From contig NFUW01000001.1 in NCBI GenBank assembly GCA_002127285.1, positions 12,057 to 76,056 on the forward strand: a stretch of 64,000 bases of DNA, given 5' to 3'. Origin of the DNA: Chitinophagaceae bacterium IBVUCB1 (lineage in GTDB: Bacteria > Bacteroidota > Bacteroidia > Chitinophagales > Chitinophagaceae). The position numbers were made by a program, and so were the translations under genes. Below are positions 51,823-59,999 of this stretch, one piece after another. The notes beneath the pieces were generated by a model. The model was not told where the DNA came from. It did no database searches and worked only from the letters and a program-made list of their open reading frames with translations. Numbering within the stretch: the stretch's first letter is position 1; every line of letters starts with the position of its first letter.

Positions 51823-52005
51823 ATGCCTAAAAAAAGTTTTGTACTGCGGATAGAGGAAGATACATTCAAAGCCATTGAGAAATGGGCTGCGGATGAGTTT
51901 CGCAGTGCAAACGGGCAACTGGAATGGATTATAGACAAGGCACTGAAAGACGCGGGACGCAAGAAGCCTGAAAAGAAAAAAGACGATAGTAAACAAAAAG
52001 AGTAA
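51823..52005 (+). CDS. Arc-type ribbon-helix-helix protein
   Basis: 60 residues: KSFVLRIEEDTFKAIEKWAA is the beta-strand plus first helix of an Arc/MetJ-type ribbon-helix-helix, and DEFRSANGQLEWIIDKALKD the second helix. A Lys-rich tail of 17 residues follows. It should bind DNA as a dimer and may control the SPFH gene or its own promoter; the dyad at 50842-50860 is a candidate site. A terminator follows at 52010. Confidence 0.8.
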   Translation: MPKKSFVLRIEEDTFKAIEKWAADEFRSANGQLEWIIDKALKDAGRKKPEKKKDDSKQKE

Positions 52006-52009
52006 ATAT

Positions 52010-52035
52010 TAAAGGCTGCCGATTGGCAGCCTTTA
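52010..52035 (+). terminator. Bidirectional terminator between the RHH gene and rplQ
   Basis: TAAAGGCTGCC (52010-52020) and GGCAGCCTTTA (52025-52035) around GATT. Serves both convergent units. Confidence 0.88.
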
Positions 52036-52056
52036 ATGTATTCGCTATAAAAAAGA

Positions 52057-52614
52057 TTAAGCGTTGTTTTCTTCTGTACCTTCAGCAGCAGGTGCTTCCG
52101 GTGTTGTGTCTGTTGCAGGTGTTTCGTCAACAACCGGTGCTTCGGCAACGGGTGCTGCTGCTGGTGCAGTAGTTTCAGCTTTTTTAGTAGCTGTACCTGC
52201 ACGGCGGCTACGGCGTGTTTTCTTAGCACCTTCCTTAGCGTCTTTCTTGTAGATTTCGTTGAAGTCAACCAGTTCTATCATTGCCATATCTGCGGCATCG
52301 CCCATACGGCGTGGCAGCTTGATGATGCGTGTGTAACCACCGGGGCGGCTCGCTACTTTATCACCAATTGTACCAAACAATTCTTTGATAGCTTCTTTGT
52401 CTTGCAGGTAGCTGAACACAACACGACGGTTGTGCATATTATCGTTCTTAGAACGGGTAATCAGCGGCTCTGCGTATACACGCAAAGATTTAGCCTTAGC
52501 CAAAGTAGTGATGATGCGCTTGTGCTCTATCAACTGGCAAGTAAGGTTTGAAAGCAACGCAGCGCGGTGAGAAGCGGTGCGACCTAAGTTTTTGATTTTG
52601 TCTCCGTGACGCAT
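52057..52614 (-). CDS. rplQ: 50S ribosomal protein L17
   Basis: 185 residues. The L17 core is residues 1-115 ([78 protein letters not shown]). The last 70 residues are a basic stretch, then a low-complexity Ala/Pro/Thr/Glu tail, a form common in this phylum but not in E. coli. Last gene of the alpha operon; the gap from rpoA (106 nt) contains a terminator and a possible pseudoknot. Confidence 0.95.
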   Translation of the reverse strand: MRHGDKIKNLGRTASHRAALLSNLTCQLIEHKRIITTLAKAKSLRVYAEPLITRSKNDNMHNRRVVFSYLQDKEAIKELFGTIGDKVASRPGGYTRIIKLPRRMGDAADMAMIELVDFNEIYKKDAKEGAKKTRRSRRAGTATKKAETTAPAAAPVAEAPVVDETPATDTTPEAPAAEGTEENNA

Positions 52615-52623
52615 GACTGTTCG

Positions 52624-52660
52624 TTTTAAATTCCTTCATACCGTGTCAAGGAATATGAAG
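52624..52660 (-). promoter_or_regulatory. Possible H-type pseudoknot in the rplQ leader
   Basis: On the minus strand CTTCATA (52660-52654), TTCC (52653-52650), a 9-nt loop, TATGAAG, then GGAA. CTTCATA pairs with TATGAAG (7 bp) and TTCC with GGAA, in the order of an H-type pseudoknot. It ends about 17 nt before the rplQ ATG. Confidence 0.4.
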
Positions 52661-52679
52661 TACTTGTGTTAAATAAAAA

Positions 52680-52714
52680 ATATAAAAAGCCAAAACCCGA
52701 AAGGGCTCTGGCTT
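52680..52714 (-). terminator. Terminator-like hairpin between rpoA and rplQ
   Basis: AAGCCA (minus strand, 52714-52709) pairs with TGGCTT (52692-52687), and the inside GAGCCC pairs roughly with GGGTTT. An AT-rich run with many T follows on the minus strand. It is inside the operon, so it may reduce rplQ transcript or end a processed RNA. Confidence 0.6.
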
Positions 52715-52720
52715 AATTAA

Positions 52721-53716
52721 TTAATCGTTGCTGCGGTGGAATTTGCTGATGTCCATACCGAAGTGCAGGCCGCGTTCGCCAAGCACTTGTTCAATTTCAG
52801 ACAATGATTTCTGTCCGAAGTTGCGGAACTTCATCAGTTCTTCCTGCGTGTATTGTACCAGCTCGCTCAGTGAGTTGATTTTAGCGGCTTTCAGGCAGTT
52901 GAATGCACGAACTGAAAGCTCTAAATCTTCAAGCGGTGTGTTCAATACTTTGCGCAGTTGCAGTGTTTCTTCATCCACTACTGCTTCTTTCTCTTCACGC
53001 TTCGTATCGAGGCTGATGTTCTCGTCAGTGATAATCATCAGGTGCTGGATGAGGATGCGCGATGCTTCTTTTACAGCTTCTTCAGGATGTATAGTACCAT
53101 CGGTAACTACTTCCATTATCAGTTTTTCGAAGTCGGTGCGTTGTTCCACACGCGTATTTTCGATGCTGTATTTTACATTCTTAATCGGCGTGTAGATAGA
53201 GTCTATCGCCATCAGGCCAACGGGGGCTTCTAACTGGCGGTTCTCTTCTGCAGGCACATAACCACGGCCTTTACCGATGTGCAGTTCTATATGGAAATTG
53301 GTATTGCCATCCATTGTGCAGATAACCAATTCGGGGTTCATTACTTCAAAGTTGGGCAGTGCCTCACCAATCATACCTGCGGTGAAGACTTCTTTGCCTT
53401 TGATGTTCAGCTCTACCCTGTCAGACGAAATATCGCTGTCTATCGCTTTTTTCAGGCGAACTTGCTTCAGGTTCAGGATGATTTCAGTTACATCTTCCAG
53501 CACACCTTTGATGGTTGCAAATTCGTGGTCTGCACCCGCTATTTTGATAGCAGTGATAGCGTAGCCTTCTAAAGAAGAAAGCAATACGCGGCGCAACGCG
53601 TTACCGATGGTAACACCGTAACCCGGCTCAAGCGGGCGAAATTCGAACTGAGCTTCAAAATCGGTTGCCTTTTGCAGAACGATTTTGTCAGGCTTTTGAA
53701 AATTTAAGATTGCCAT
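52721..53716 (-). CDS. rpoA: DNA-directed RNA polymerase subunit alpha
   Basis: 331 residues, normal length. The N-terminal assembly domain has [31 protein letters not shown]-type sequence (quoted in parts: [26 protein letters not shown]), [16 protein letters not shown] and [10 protein letters not shown]. The C-terminal domain (about 255-320) has [20 protein letters not shown] and [20 protein letters not shown], used for promoter UP elements and activators. Part of the alpha operon with S4, S11 and S13. Confidence 0.96.
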   Translation of the reverse strand: MAILNFQKPDKIVLQKATDFEAQFEFRPLEPGYGVTIGNALRRVLLSSLEGYAITAIKIAGADHEFATIKGVLEDVTEIILNLKQVRLKKAIDSDISSDRVELNIKGKEVFTAGMIGEALPNFEVMNPELVICTMDGNTNFHIELHIGKGRGYVPAEENRQLEAPVGLMAIDSIYTPIKNVKYSIENTRVEQRTDFEKLIMEVVTDGTIHPEEAVKEASRILIQHLMIITDENISLDTKREEKEAVVDEETLQLRKVLNTPLEDLELSVRAFNCLKAAKINSLSELVQYTQEELMKFRNFGQKSLSEIEQVLGERGLHFGMDISKFHRSND

Positions 53717-53789
53717 ATACTTATTAATTTGTGATTCGCGAGGGACATTCTATCCAACGCAATCGGTTAATAAACTACGTTAAAAACTA

Positions 53790-54395
53790 TTATTTAGAAT
53801 ACAATTCTACTATCAGTTGTTCCTTGATGTTTTCAGGCACATTGTCGCGCTCAGGATGAGCGATGTAAGTACCTTTCATCTCTTTTTCGTTCCAATCAAC
53901 CCAACCTATTTTAGGGTTTTTGCCACGCATTAGGCTCAGCAAAGTAGGGTTGATTTTGCTCTTAGGCTTCAACTCGATGATGTCGCCTGGCCTTAACTGA
54001 TAAGATGGGATGTTTACTACTTCACCATTTACCATGATGTGCTTGTGAGCAACCAACTGGCGTGCGGCAGGGCGTGTAGGAGATATACCCAAACGATAGA
54101 TAGTATTATCCAAACGCGCTTCCAGCAATTTTATCAGGTTTTCACCTGTTGCACCCTTCAGGCGAGAAGCCTCTACATAGGTGTTGCGGAATTGCTTTTC
54201 CAATACACCATATGTGTATTTAGCTTTTTGCTTTTCTTTCAGCTGTATAGCGTACTCGCTGGCTGTTTTGCGCTTGCGTGTACCACCATGCTGACCCGGA
54301 GGGTTGCTGTTTTTACCAAGGTTCTTACCTGAACCCAGTATCGGTTCGCCGAAAATGCGACAGATTCTGTTCTTAGGGCCTGTATAACGTGCCAT
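53790..54395 (-). CDS. rpsD: 30S ribosomal protein S4
   Basis: 201 residues. MARYTGPKNRICRIFGEPIL is the N-terminus; the S4 domain follows (EARLDNTIYRLGISPTRPAA, RQLVAHKHIMVNGEVVNIPS). It binds 16S rRNA early in 30S assembly. In E. coli S4 represses the alpha operon through a pseudoknot; whether it does so here is not known. The first zinc-ribbon-like Cys cluster of some S4 proteins is absent. Confidence 0.96.
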   Translation of the reverse strand: MARYTGPKNRICRIFGEPILGSGKNLGKNSNPPGQHGGTRKRKTASEYAIQLKEKQKAKYTYGVLEKQFRNTYVEASRLKGATGENLIKLLEARLDNTIYRLGISPTRPAARQLVAHKHIMVNGEVVNIPSYQLRPGDIIELKPKSKINPTLLSLMRGKNPKIGWVDWNEKEMKGTYIAHPERDNVPENIKEQLIVELYSK

Positions 54396-54501
54396 GTTCG
54401 ATTTTTTTTAAAACCTGCTGCGTCTCATTCTAAATCGTAAATTTCGATACGTAGCAGTGTATTGTGATTAAATAATAAACTGATAATTGATTGCCTGCGG
54501 A

Positions 54502-54903
54502 TTATACCCTGCGCTTTTTAGGCGGGCGGCAGCCATTGTGCGGCATAGGTGTAACGTCTTTGATAGACACTACCTCGATACCAACTGCACCCAACGCGCG
54601 GATAGCGCCTTCGCGGCCCGAACCGGGACCTTTAACGAAAACGTCCACTTTCTTCAAACCTGCATCTGCTGCTACTTTACCGCAGTCCTGAGATGCCATT
54701 TGAGCAGCGTATGGCGTGTTCTTTTTAGAACCACGGAAGCCCATTTTGCCGGCAGAAGACCAAGAGATAACCTGACCTTGTTTGTTAGTGATGCTAACGA
54801 TGATGTTGTTGAACGTAGCACTGATGTGTACATCGCCGTGCGGGTCAACTTTTACTACGCGCTTTTTAGCAGCGGTTTTTGCAGAAGATTGTGCTTTTGC
54901 CAT
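54502..54903 (-). CDS. rpsK: 30S ribosomal protein S11
   Basis: 133 residues. [80 protein letters not shown] and the basic end CRPPKKRRV are the S11 pattern. Located at the platform of the 30S subunit. The gap to the upstream rpsM stop is 108 nt and holds a terminator-like hairpin. Confidence 0.96.
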   Translation of the reverse strand: MAKAQSSAKTAAKKRVVKVDPHGDVHISATFNNIIVSITNKQGQVISWSSAGKMGFRGSKKNTPYAAQMASQDCGKVAADAGLKKVDVFVKGPGSGREGAIRALGAVGIEVVSIKDVTPMPHNGCRPPKKRRV

Positions 54904-54930
54904 TTTACTTTTAAAATAAGGTAGTCGTTA

Positions 54931-54958
54931 ATAAAAATACAAGCCGGCATACACCGGC
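54931..54958 (-). terminator. Terminator- or attenuator-like hairpin between rpsM and rpsK
   Basis: On the minus strand GCCGG (54958-54954), TGTATG, CCGGC (54947-54943), then TTGTATTTTTAT. A short strong stem with a T-rich run, inside the alpha operon. Confidence 0.5.
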
Positions 54959-55011
54959 CCCGTTCCACTCCTCCCTGCTGCAGCTTAGCAGATCCGGCAG
55001 TGGTGCGGAGT

Positions 55012-55392
55012 TTATTTCTTAGCTGCTTTCTTTTTACCTGCAACAGTTTTGCGCTTACCTTTACGGGTACGGCTGTTGGTACGTGTGCGCTGGCCACGCA
55101 AAGGCAAACCTTTACGATGACGCAAACCACGGTAACAAGCAATATCCATCAGGCGCTTGATGTTCATCTGAACTTCTGAACGCAACTGGCCTTCTACTTT
55201 GAACTCTGTGCTGATGATATTACGGATAGCAGCCTGCTCTTCGTCATTCCACTCCATCGCTTTCTTGTCATAATTAATCCCTGATTTATCAAGGATATAC
55301 TGAGCAGTGCTACGGCCAATACCATAGATATAAGTGAGGGCTATCTCACCACGCTTGTTCTTCGGAAGGTCTATACCAGCTATACGAGCCAT
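55012..55392 (-). CDS. rpsM: 30S ribosomal protein S13
   Basis: 126 residues from ATG 55392 ([20 protein letters not shown]); the frame extends nine residues upstream (MARGKKLKY), which is not part of the family. [18 protein letters not shown] is the helix-two-turn-helix region and [20 protein letters not shown] the conserved basic C-terminal half. It lies at the head of the 30S subunit near the P site. Co-transcribed after rpmJ. Confidence 0.95.
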   Translation of the reverse strand: MARIAGIDLPKNKRGEIALTYIYGIGRSTAQYILDKSGINYDKKAMEWNDEEQAAIRNIISTEFKVEGQLRSEVQMNIKRLMDIACYRGLRHRKGLPLRGQRTRTNSRTRKGKRKTVAGKKKAAKK

Positions 55393-55492
55393 GTATTTTA
55401 ACTTTTTGCCCCTTGCCACTATATGGCGGCAAGAGATTTTATTTTAAATATTAATTAATAACTTTTTGTCCAAACCCTTGCGGGCATTGGTA

Positions 55493-55609
55493 TTATCCCT
55501 GACGTTGCTTGAAGCGGGGGTTCTTTTTGTTTATTACATACAGTTTGCCCTTGCGGCGAACTATTTTGCAATCTGCACTACGCTTTTTAATAGCAGCTCT
55601 AACCTTCAT
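55493..55609 (-). CDS. rpmJ: 50S ribosomal protein L36
   Basis: 38 residues, ATG 55609 to TAA 55493: [20 protein letters not shown], then [18 protein letters not shown]. The length and the end NPRFKQRQG match L36. The zinc-site Cys residues of the C+ form are largely lost: only one Cys (position 14) remains of the usual four positions, so this is the C-minus form. It lies between infA and rpsM. Confidence 0.93.
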   Translation of the reverse strand: MKVRAAIKKRSADCKIVRRKGKLYVINKKNPRFKQRQG

Positions 55610-55642
55610 GACCGGTTATTGTTTTATTGTTTAATTATCTTG

Positions 55643-55861
55643 TTATTTATACCTGTATATAATACGACCTCTGCTCAAATCGTACGGACTCATTTCAACA
55701 CCTACTTTATCGCCGGGTAGTATGCGGATGTAGTGCATACGCATCTTTCCCGATATAGTAGCCAAAATTTCGTGCCCGTTTTCAAGACGTACGCGGAACA
55801 TTGCGTTTGACAGTGCTTCAACGATAGTACCGTCTTGTTTAATCAGAGACTGTTTAGCCAT
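55643..55861 (-). CDS. infA: Translation initiation factor IF-1
   Basis: 72 residues from ATG 55861 ([20 protein letters not shown]). The S1-like OB fold is clear: [48 protein letters not shown]. The longest frame begins at 56002, but it would add 47 residues and cross the promoter at 55876-55907. First gene of the alpha operon here. Confidence 0.96.
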   Translation of the reverse strand: MAKQSLIKQDGTIVEALSNAMFRVRLENGHEILATISGKMRMHYIRILPGDKVGVEMSPYDLSRGRIIYRYK

Positions 55862-55875
55862 ATTAAAAAGGACTG

Positions 55876-55907
55876 CAAAGGTAATGGGTATTTTTTTTCT
55901 ATCCAAA
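55876..55907 (-). promoter_or_regulatory. Promoter of infA and the alpha operon
   Basis: On the minus strand TTTG (55904-55907), 20 nt, TACCTTTG (55876-55883), 15 nt before the infA ATG. Both elements match exactly, and the short leader (about 8 nt) supports the 55861 start. Confidence 0.75.
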
Positions 55908-55965
55908 TAATTTGAAAGGCTGAATATGGGATAATTTTCAGCACCTGAGCAGGGTGCGAATATAC

Positions 55966-55996
55966 GATAAACAGGCACGTTAAGTGCCTGTTTATC
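55966..55996 (-). terminator. Hairpin after gmhB
   Basis: GATAAACAGGCAC (55966-55978) and GTGCCTGTTTATC (55984-55996) form a perfect 13-bp stem. No U-run follows, so termination is likely but not certain. Confidence 0.6.
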
Positions 55997-56021
55997 AATC
56001 ATTTAACCCAAAATCCAATCA

Positions 56022-56600
56022 TCAAACTACCATCTCCGGCCACTTAATGGTGGCAACCCAGTCTTTCAGCGATGCGTATTGCTCGTCTATCAAATCGTGC
56101 GGCAGCGGGTAGGGCTCGTGTTTGGTAGTGAGGAATACGGTATGCATCCCCATCCTTTTGCCAAACTCCATATCGCTTAGGCTATTACCTACCATTACGC
56201 TGCGCTTATAGTCTATTTCAGGAAAATCTTCTTTGGCTTGCAGTGCCATACCCGTATTCGGCTTGCGGTTATGGTCGTTATCGTCTGTAGCAGTGCAGGC
56301 ATATATCTTATCTATACGTCCGCCGGCAGCTACTATATTATTAGTCATCTGCTCGCCTATTTCTTTCAGGTCTTCTTTGCTCATGATGCCCTTGCCTACA
56401 CCACGCTGGTTGGTTACCACTACTATATTGCCAAATACCTCTGCCAGATGCTTCAGCGCCTGCGGCGCACCATCACAAAACTGAAACTCCTGCCAATTGG
56501 TAATATATGAACCGACATTCTCTACATTAATAACACCATCCCTGTCAAGGAACAAAGTCCAGCTTTTGTCTATCCTTGCCTGAATACTAAACGTTGCCAT
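56022..56600 (-). CDS. gmhB: HAD-IIIA phosphatase, GmhB/HisB-type
   Basis: 192 residues. FLDRDGVINVENVGSYITNW carries the nucleophile Asp, VVVTNQRGVGKGIMS (about 62-76) the second motif and KPNTGMALQAKEDFP with MVGNSLSDMEFGKRMGMHTV the third and fourth. GmhB normally has a zinc loop with CxH and CxC; here only a single Cys and His remain (ACTATDDNDHNRKPN). It removes the 7-phosphate from heptose 1,7-bisphosphate if GmhB, or histidinol phosphate if HisB-like. The neighbour gmhA supports the heptose pathway. Confidence 0.8.
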   Translation of the reverse strand: MATFSIQARIDKSWTLFLDRDGVINVENVGSYITNWQEFQFCDGAPQALKHLAEVFGNIVVVTNQRGVGKGIMSKEDLKEIGEQMTNNIVAAGGRIDKIYACTATDDNDHNRKPNTGMALQAKEDFPEIDYKRSVMVGNSLSDMEFGKRMGMHTVFLTTKHEPYPLPHDLIDEQYASLKDWVATIKWPEMVV

Positions 56601-56619
56601 TGTTTTGCTTTTTTCTTCT

Positions 56620-57192
56620 TTAAAACATTTTTTCTTCTACCAACTGGCATATGATATGCCCCACGGTTATATGGCTTTCCTGTATTCTTGGTGTGTCGTT
56701 GCTCGGTATGTTTATCAGGTATTCGCAAAGTGGTTTCATTTTACCACCACCCTCTCCTGTAAATCCTACAGTAATCATACCAATCTCTCGTGCGGTTTGT
56801 AATGCATTTGTAATATTCACCGAATTGCCAGAGGTACTAAGCCCTATCAATACATCGCCTGCCTTGCCTGTGCCTTTTACTATCCTGCTATACACTACAT
56901 CGTACCCGTAATCATTAGCCACTGCTGTTATATACGAAGTATTGCAGTGCAGGGCTTCAGATGGCAGAGGTAATCTGTCTGTATAAAACCTGCCGCTAAA
57001 CTCTGCCGCTAAGTGCTGCGCATCGGCCGCACTGCCGCCATTGCCGCAAAACAATACTTTGTTGCCGTTCTTGAAAGCCGTAGTTATTTTTTCTACTACA
57101 TCTGCAATGGTTTGCAGCAAGACCGGACTATTGAGTACCTGCGTTTTTACGTCTATCGAGTGTTGTAATATGTCTTTTATCTGCTGCTGCAT
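56620..57192 (-). CDS. gmhA: SIS-domain phosphoheptose isomerase
   Basis: 190 residues from ATG 57192; a TTG at 57201 is the longer alternative. FCGNGGSAADAQHLAAEFSG (about 48-67) holds the SIS-fold phosphate loop, VVYSRIVKGTGKAGDVLIGL the central part and LSTSGNSVNITNALQTAREI the second binding loop, and IQESHITVGHIICQLVEEKM the catalytic His/Glu end. It converts sedoheptulose 7-phosphate to heptose 7-phosphate for LPS inner core. gmhB is 19 nt downstream. Confidence 0.9.
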   Translation of the reverse strand: MQQQIKDILQHSIDVKTQVLNSPVLLQTIADVVEKITTAFKNGNKVLFCGNGGSAADAQHLAAEFSGRFYTDRLPLPSEALHCNTSYITAVANDYGYDVVYSRIVKGTGKAGDVLIGLSTSGNSVNITNALQTAREIGMITVGFTGEGGGKMKPLCEYLINIPSNDTPRIQESHITVGHIICQLVEEKMF

Positions 57193-57200
57193 ATCTTTCA

Positions 57201-57237
57201 AAAATACAACAGCGCACGATACAATACGTGCGCTGTT
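57201..57237 (-). terminator. Terminator of queA
   Basis: AACAGCGCACG (57208-57218) and CGTGCGCTGTT (57227-57237) around an 8-nt loop, followed on the minus strand by TTGTATTTTTG. Confidence 0.75.
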
Positions 57238-57264
57238 TATAAAACGGTTATTTCTTGTGGATTA

Positions 57265-58314
57265 TTATATTACCATCATGGCATCGCCATAGCTGAAGAA
57301 ACGGTATTTTTCTTTGATAGCGGTGTTGTAGGCTTCCATCGTCAGTTCGTAACCCGCAAATGCACAAACCATAATCATCAGGCTCGTCTTTGGCAGGTGG
57401 AAGTTGGTAACCAAACTATTAGCTATAGAAAAATCGTATGGCGGGTGGATGAACAAGTTTGTCCAACCCTCTTCAGCTTTCAGCAGGCCTTGTGCCGTTA
57501 CAGAGCTTTCCAGCGCACGCATGGTAGTAGTACCAATAGAGCATATGCGCCTGTTTTCCAGCTTGGCTTTGTTTACGATTTTTGTTGAGAAATCATCTAC
57601 ACGAAAGTACTCCGCATCCATCTTATGCTTCGACAGGTCTTCTACCTCTATTGGGCGAAATGTGCCTAAGCCTGTATGCAGGGTAACTTCTGAAAACTTT
57701 ACCCCTTCAATTTCCAAACGCTTTATTAACTCTTTGCTGAAGTGCAGGCCTGCGGTTGGTGCTGCTACTGCACCCTCGTATTTTGCATATACGGTCTGGT
57801 AGCGTTCTTTATCTTCTTCTTCGGGCTTGCGTTTGATGTATTTGGGCAGCGGTGTTTCGCCCAGTGTATCTAATATTTTCTTGAATGCCTCTTCATCACC
57901 ATCAAACAGGAAACGGATGGTACGACCACGAGATGTGGTATTATCTATTACCTCTGCTACCAGTTCGTCGTTATCGCCAAAGTACAGTTTGTTACCCACA
58001 CGTATTTTGCGGGCAGGGTCCACTATCACGTCCCACAAACGATTGGGCTTGTTCAGTTCGCGCAGCAGAAACACTTCTATCTTGGCACCCGTTTTTTCTT
58101 TGCGTCCGTAAAGGCGGGCAGGGAAAACTTTGGTATTGTTTACTACCATCACGTCTTTATCATCAAAGTAATTGATGATATCGCGGAAGGTTTTATGTTC
58201 CATTTTACCCGTGTCGCGGTGTACAACCAACAGGCGGCTTTCTTCTCTTGTTTTAGCAGGGTGCTGGGCAACAAGGTTGAGCGGAAGGTCAAATTTGAAT
58301 TGCGACAACTTCAT
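57265..58314 (-). CDS. queA: S-adenosylmethionine:tRNA ribosyltransferase-isomerase
   Basis: 349 residues. [77 protein letters not shown] (about 184-200) and [20 protein letters not shown] are the QueA pattern. It makes epoxyqueuosine at the tRNA wobble position from preQ1 and SAM. Divergent from the M20 dipeptidase. Its own terminator separates it from gmhA. Confidence 0.95.
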   Translation of the reverse strand: MKLSQFKFDLPLNLVAQHPAKTREESRLLVVHRDTGKMEHKTFRDIINYFDDKDVMVVNNTKVFPARLYGRKEKTGAKIEVFLLRELNKPNRLWDVIVDPARKIRVGNKLYFGDNDELVAEVIDNTTSRGRTIRFLFDGDEEAFKKILDTLGETPLPKYIKRKPEEEDKERYQTVYAKYEGAVAAPTAGLHFSKELIKRLEIEGVKFSEVTLHTGLGTFRPIEVEDLSKHKMDAEYFRVDDFSTKIVNKAKLENRRICSIGTTTMRALESSVTAQGLLKAEEGWTNLFIHPPYDFSIANSLVTNFHLPKTSLMIMVCAFAGYELTMEAYNTAIKEKYRFFSYGDAMMVI

Positions 58315-58440
58315 ATACGGAACTGTAATTTAAAAGTGTGCAAAGTTAATACAAAAACAAGCCTAAAACAACATATTATTTAATTGTTGATAATCAGCGA
58401 GTTGTATTGTATTTCGCATTCAATTACTTCGTTTTGTTAT

Positions 58441-58472
58441 AAGCCTCCCCTTGGGGGAGGTTTGGAGGGGCT
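58441..58472. repeat. GCCTCCCC palindromic element upstream of the dipeptidase
   Basis: AAGCCTCCCCTTGGGGGAGG followed by TTTGGAGGGGCT; two nested inverted repeats. Same style as at 43661-43694. Confidence 0.65.
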
Positions 58473-58479
58473 TTTTATT

Positions 58480-58487
58480 TACATTTG
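58480..58487 (+). promoter_or_regulatory. Promoter -7 element of the M20 dipeptidase
   Basis: TACATTTG, an exact TAnnTTTG match, 18 nt before the ATG at 58506. It contains the TTG that would begin the longer frame, which therefore is not the start. Confidence 0.55.
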
Positions 58488-58505
58488 AGCCCTAAATCTT
58501 TTTTC

Positions 58506-59873
58506 ATGCAAGTTTGGAATGAATACCTCGCTGCCAATAAGCAGCGTTTCCTTGATGAACTGTTAGACCTGCTGCGCATACCATCTGTAAGTGCAGACAG
58601 CAAGTATAAAGCAGACGTGGCACGCTGCGCGGATGCGGTGAAAGCCAGCCTGCTTGCGGCAGGTTGCGATAATGCGGAGATATGCCCTACGGCGGGACAC
58701 CCCATCGTGTATGGCGAAAAGATGATAGACCCTAAGCTACCAACCGTACTGGTATATGGACACTATGACGTGCAGCCGCCCGACCCGCTGGAGTTGTGGC
58801 ATAGCGGCCCGTTTGAGCCCGTAATAAAAGACGAAAAGATATACGCCCGCGGAGCCTGCGACGACAAGGGACAGATGTTTATGCACGTAAAGGCACTGGA
58901 AGTAATGGTAAAAACCAATACCCTGCCCTGCAACGTGAAGTTTATGATAGAAGGCGAGGAAGAAGTAGGCTCATCGAACCTTGGCAAGTTTTTAGAAGGC
59001 AATAAAGAAAAGCTGAAAGCAGACATCGTACTGGTATCTGATACATCTATGATAAGTATGGAGCACCCGTCTTTGGAAACAGGGCTGCGCGGGCTGGCGT
59101 ATATGGAAGTAGAAGTAACAGGCCCCAACCGCGACCTGCATAGCGGTGTGTATGGCGGTGCAGTAGCCAACCCCATCAATACACTGGCTAAGATGATAGC
59201 ATCGTTGCACGACGAGAATAACCACATCACTATCCCCGGCTTCTACGATAAAGTACAAGACCTGACAGATGCGGAACGTGCGGCATTGAATAGCGCGCCT
59301 TTCGACCTGAAAGAATATCAGGAAGAACTGGGCATCAAAGAAGTGCAGGGAGAAAAAGGCTACACTACACTGGAACGTACTGGCACTCGCCCTACGCTGG
59401 ATGTAAACGGTATATGGGGCGGTTATATAGGCGAGGGTGCTAAAACGGTATTGCCATCTAAAGCGAATGCAAAAATATCTATGCGCCTTGTACCCAATCA
59501 AAGCTCTGACGAGATTTCGGCATTGTTCCAAAAACATTTTGAAAGCATAGCACCTGCGGGTGTAAAAGTGAAAGTAACACCACACCACGGCGGTGAACCG
59601 GTTGTAACGCCAACCGACTCAATTGCATACAAGGCGGCGGCTAAAGCCATACAAACGGCATTTGGCAAAGACCCGATACCTACACGCGGCGGCGGCAGCA
59701 TACCCATCATCGCGTTGTTTGAACGTGTACTGGGTTTGAAAACCGTATTACTGGGCTTTGGATTGGATAACGACAACATCCACTCGCCCAATGAGAAGTA
59801 TGATGTGTTCAATTACTTCAAGGGTATTGAAACCATCCCGTACTTCCATAAGTATCTGGCGGAGATGAGTTAA
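58506..59873 (+). CDS. M20 family dipeptidase
   Basis: 455 residues from ATG 58506. Metal-binding motifs: VYGHYDVQPPDP (His and Asp, about 85-96), ARGACDDKGQMFMHVKALE (about 117-135), IEGEEEVGSSN (about 149-159, catalytic and metal Glu), VLVSDTSMI, and a C-terminal FGLDNDNIHSPNEKY (about 425-439) with the last His. The dimerisation domain lies at about 195-350. It cleaves dipeptides of broad type with a two-zinc centre; carnosinase-like or CNDP-like proteins are the closest. Cytoplasmic. Confidence 0.9.
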   Translation: MQVWNEYLAANKQRFLDELLDLLRIPSVSADSKYKADVARCADAVKASLLAAGCDNAEICPTAGHPIVYGEKMIDPKLPTVLVYGHYDVQPPDPLELWHSGPFEPVIKDEKIYARGACDDKGQMFMHVKALEVMVKTNTLPCNVKFMIEGEEEVGSSNLGKFLEGNKEKLKADIVLVSDTSMISMEHPSLETGLRGLAYMEVEVTGPNRDLHSGVYGGAVANPINTLAKMIASLHDENNHITIPGFYDKVQDLTDAERAALNSAPFDLKEYQEELGIKEVQGEKGYTTLERTGTRPTLDVNGIWGGYIGEGAKTVLPSKANAKISMRLVPNQSSDEISALFQKHFESIAPAGVKVKVTPHHGGEPVVTPTDSIAYKAAAKAIQTAFGKDPIPTRGGGSIPIIALFERVLGLKTVLLGFGLDNDNIHSPNEKYDVFNYFKGIETIPYFHKYLAEMS

Positions 59874-59875
59874 CC

Positions 59876-59893
59876 ACAACCCCTTAAGGGGCT
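59876..59893 (+). repeat. CCCCTTAAGGGG palindrome
   Basis: A perfect 12-bp palindrome right after the dipeptidase stop; a minimal form of the CCCCT/AGGGG element. Confidence 0.5.
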
Positions 59894-59900
59894 TCATATA

Positions 59901-59937
59901 AAATTAAGATGGCACTCGATGAGTGCCATCTTAATTT
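59901..59937 (+). terminator. Terminator of the M20 dipeptidase
   Basis: AAATTAAGATGGCACT (59901-59916) and AGTGCCATCTTAATTT (59922-59937): a perfect 16-bp stem with a 5-nt loop. Confidence 0.88.
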
Positions 59938-59999
59938 ACCACATTTTTATAACAAACACAATGTTTGTATTACCGAAAGGTTGACGGAAATTTGTGTTA

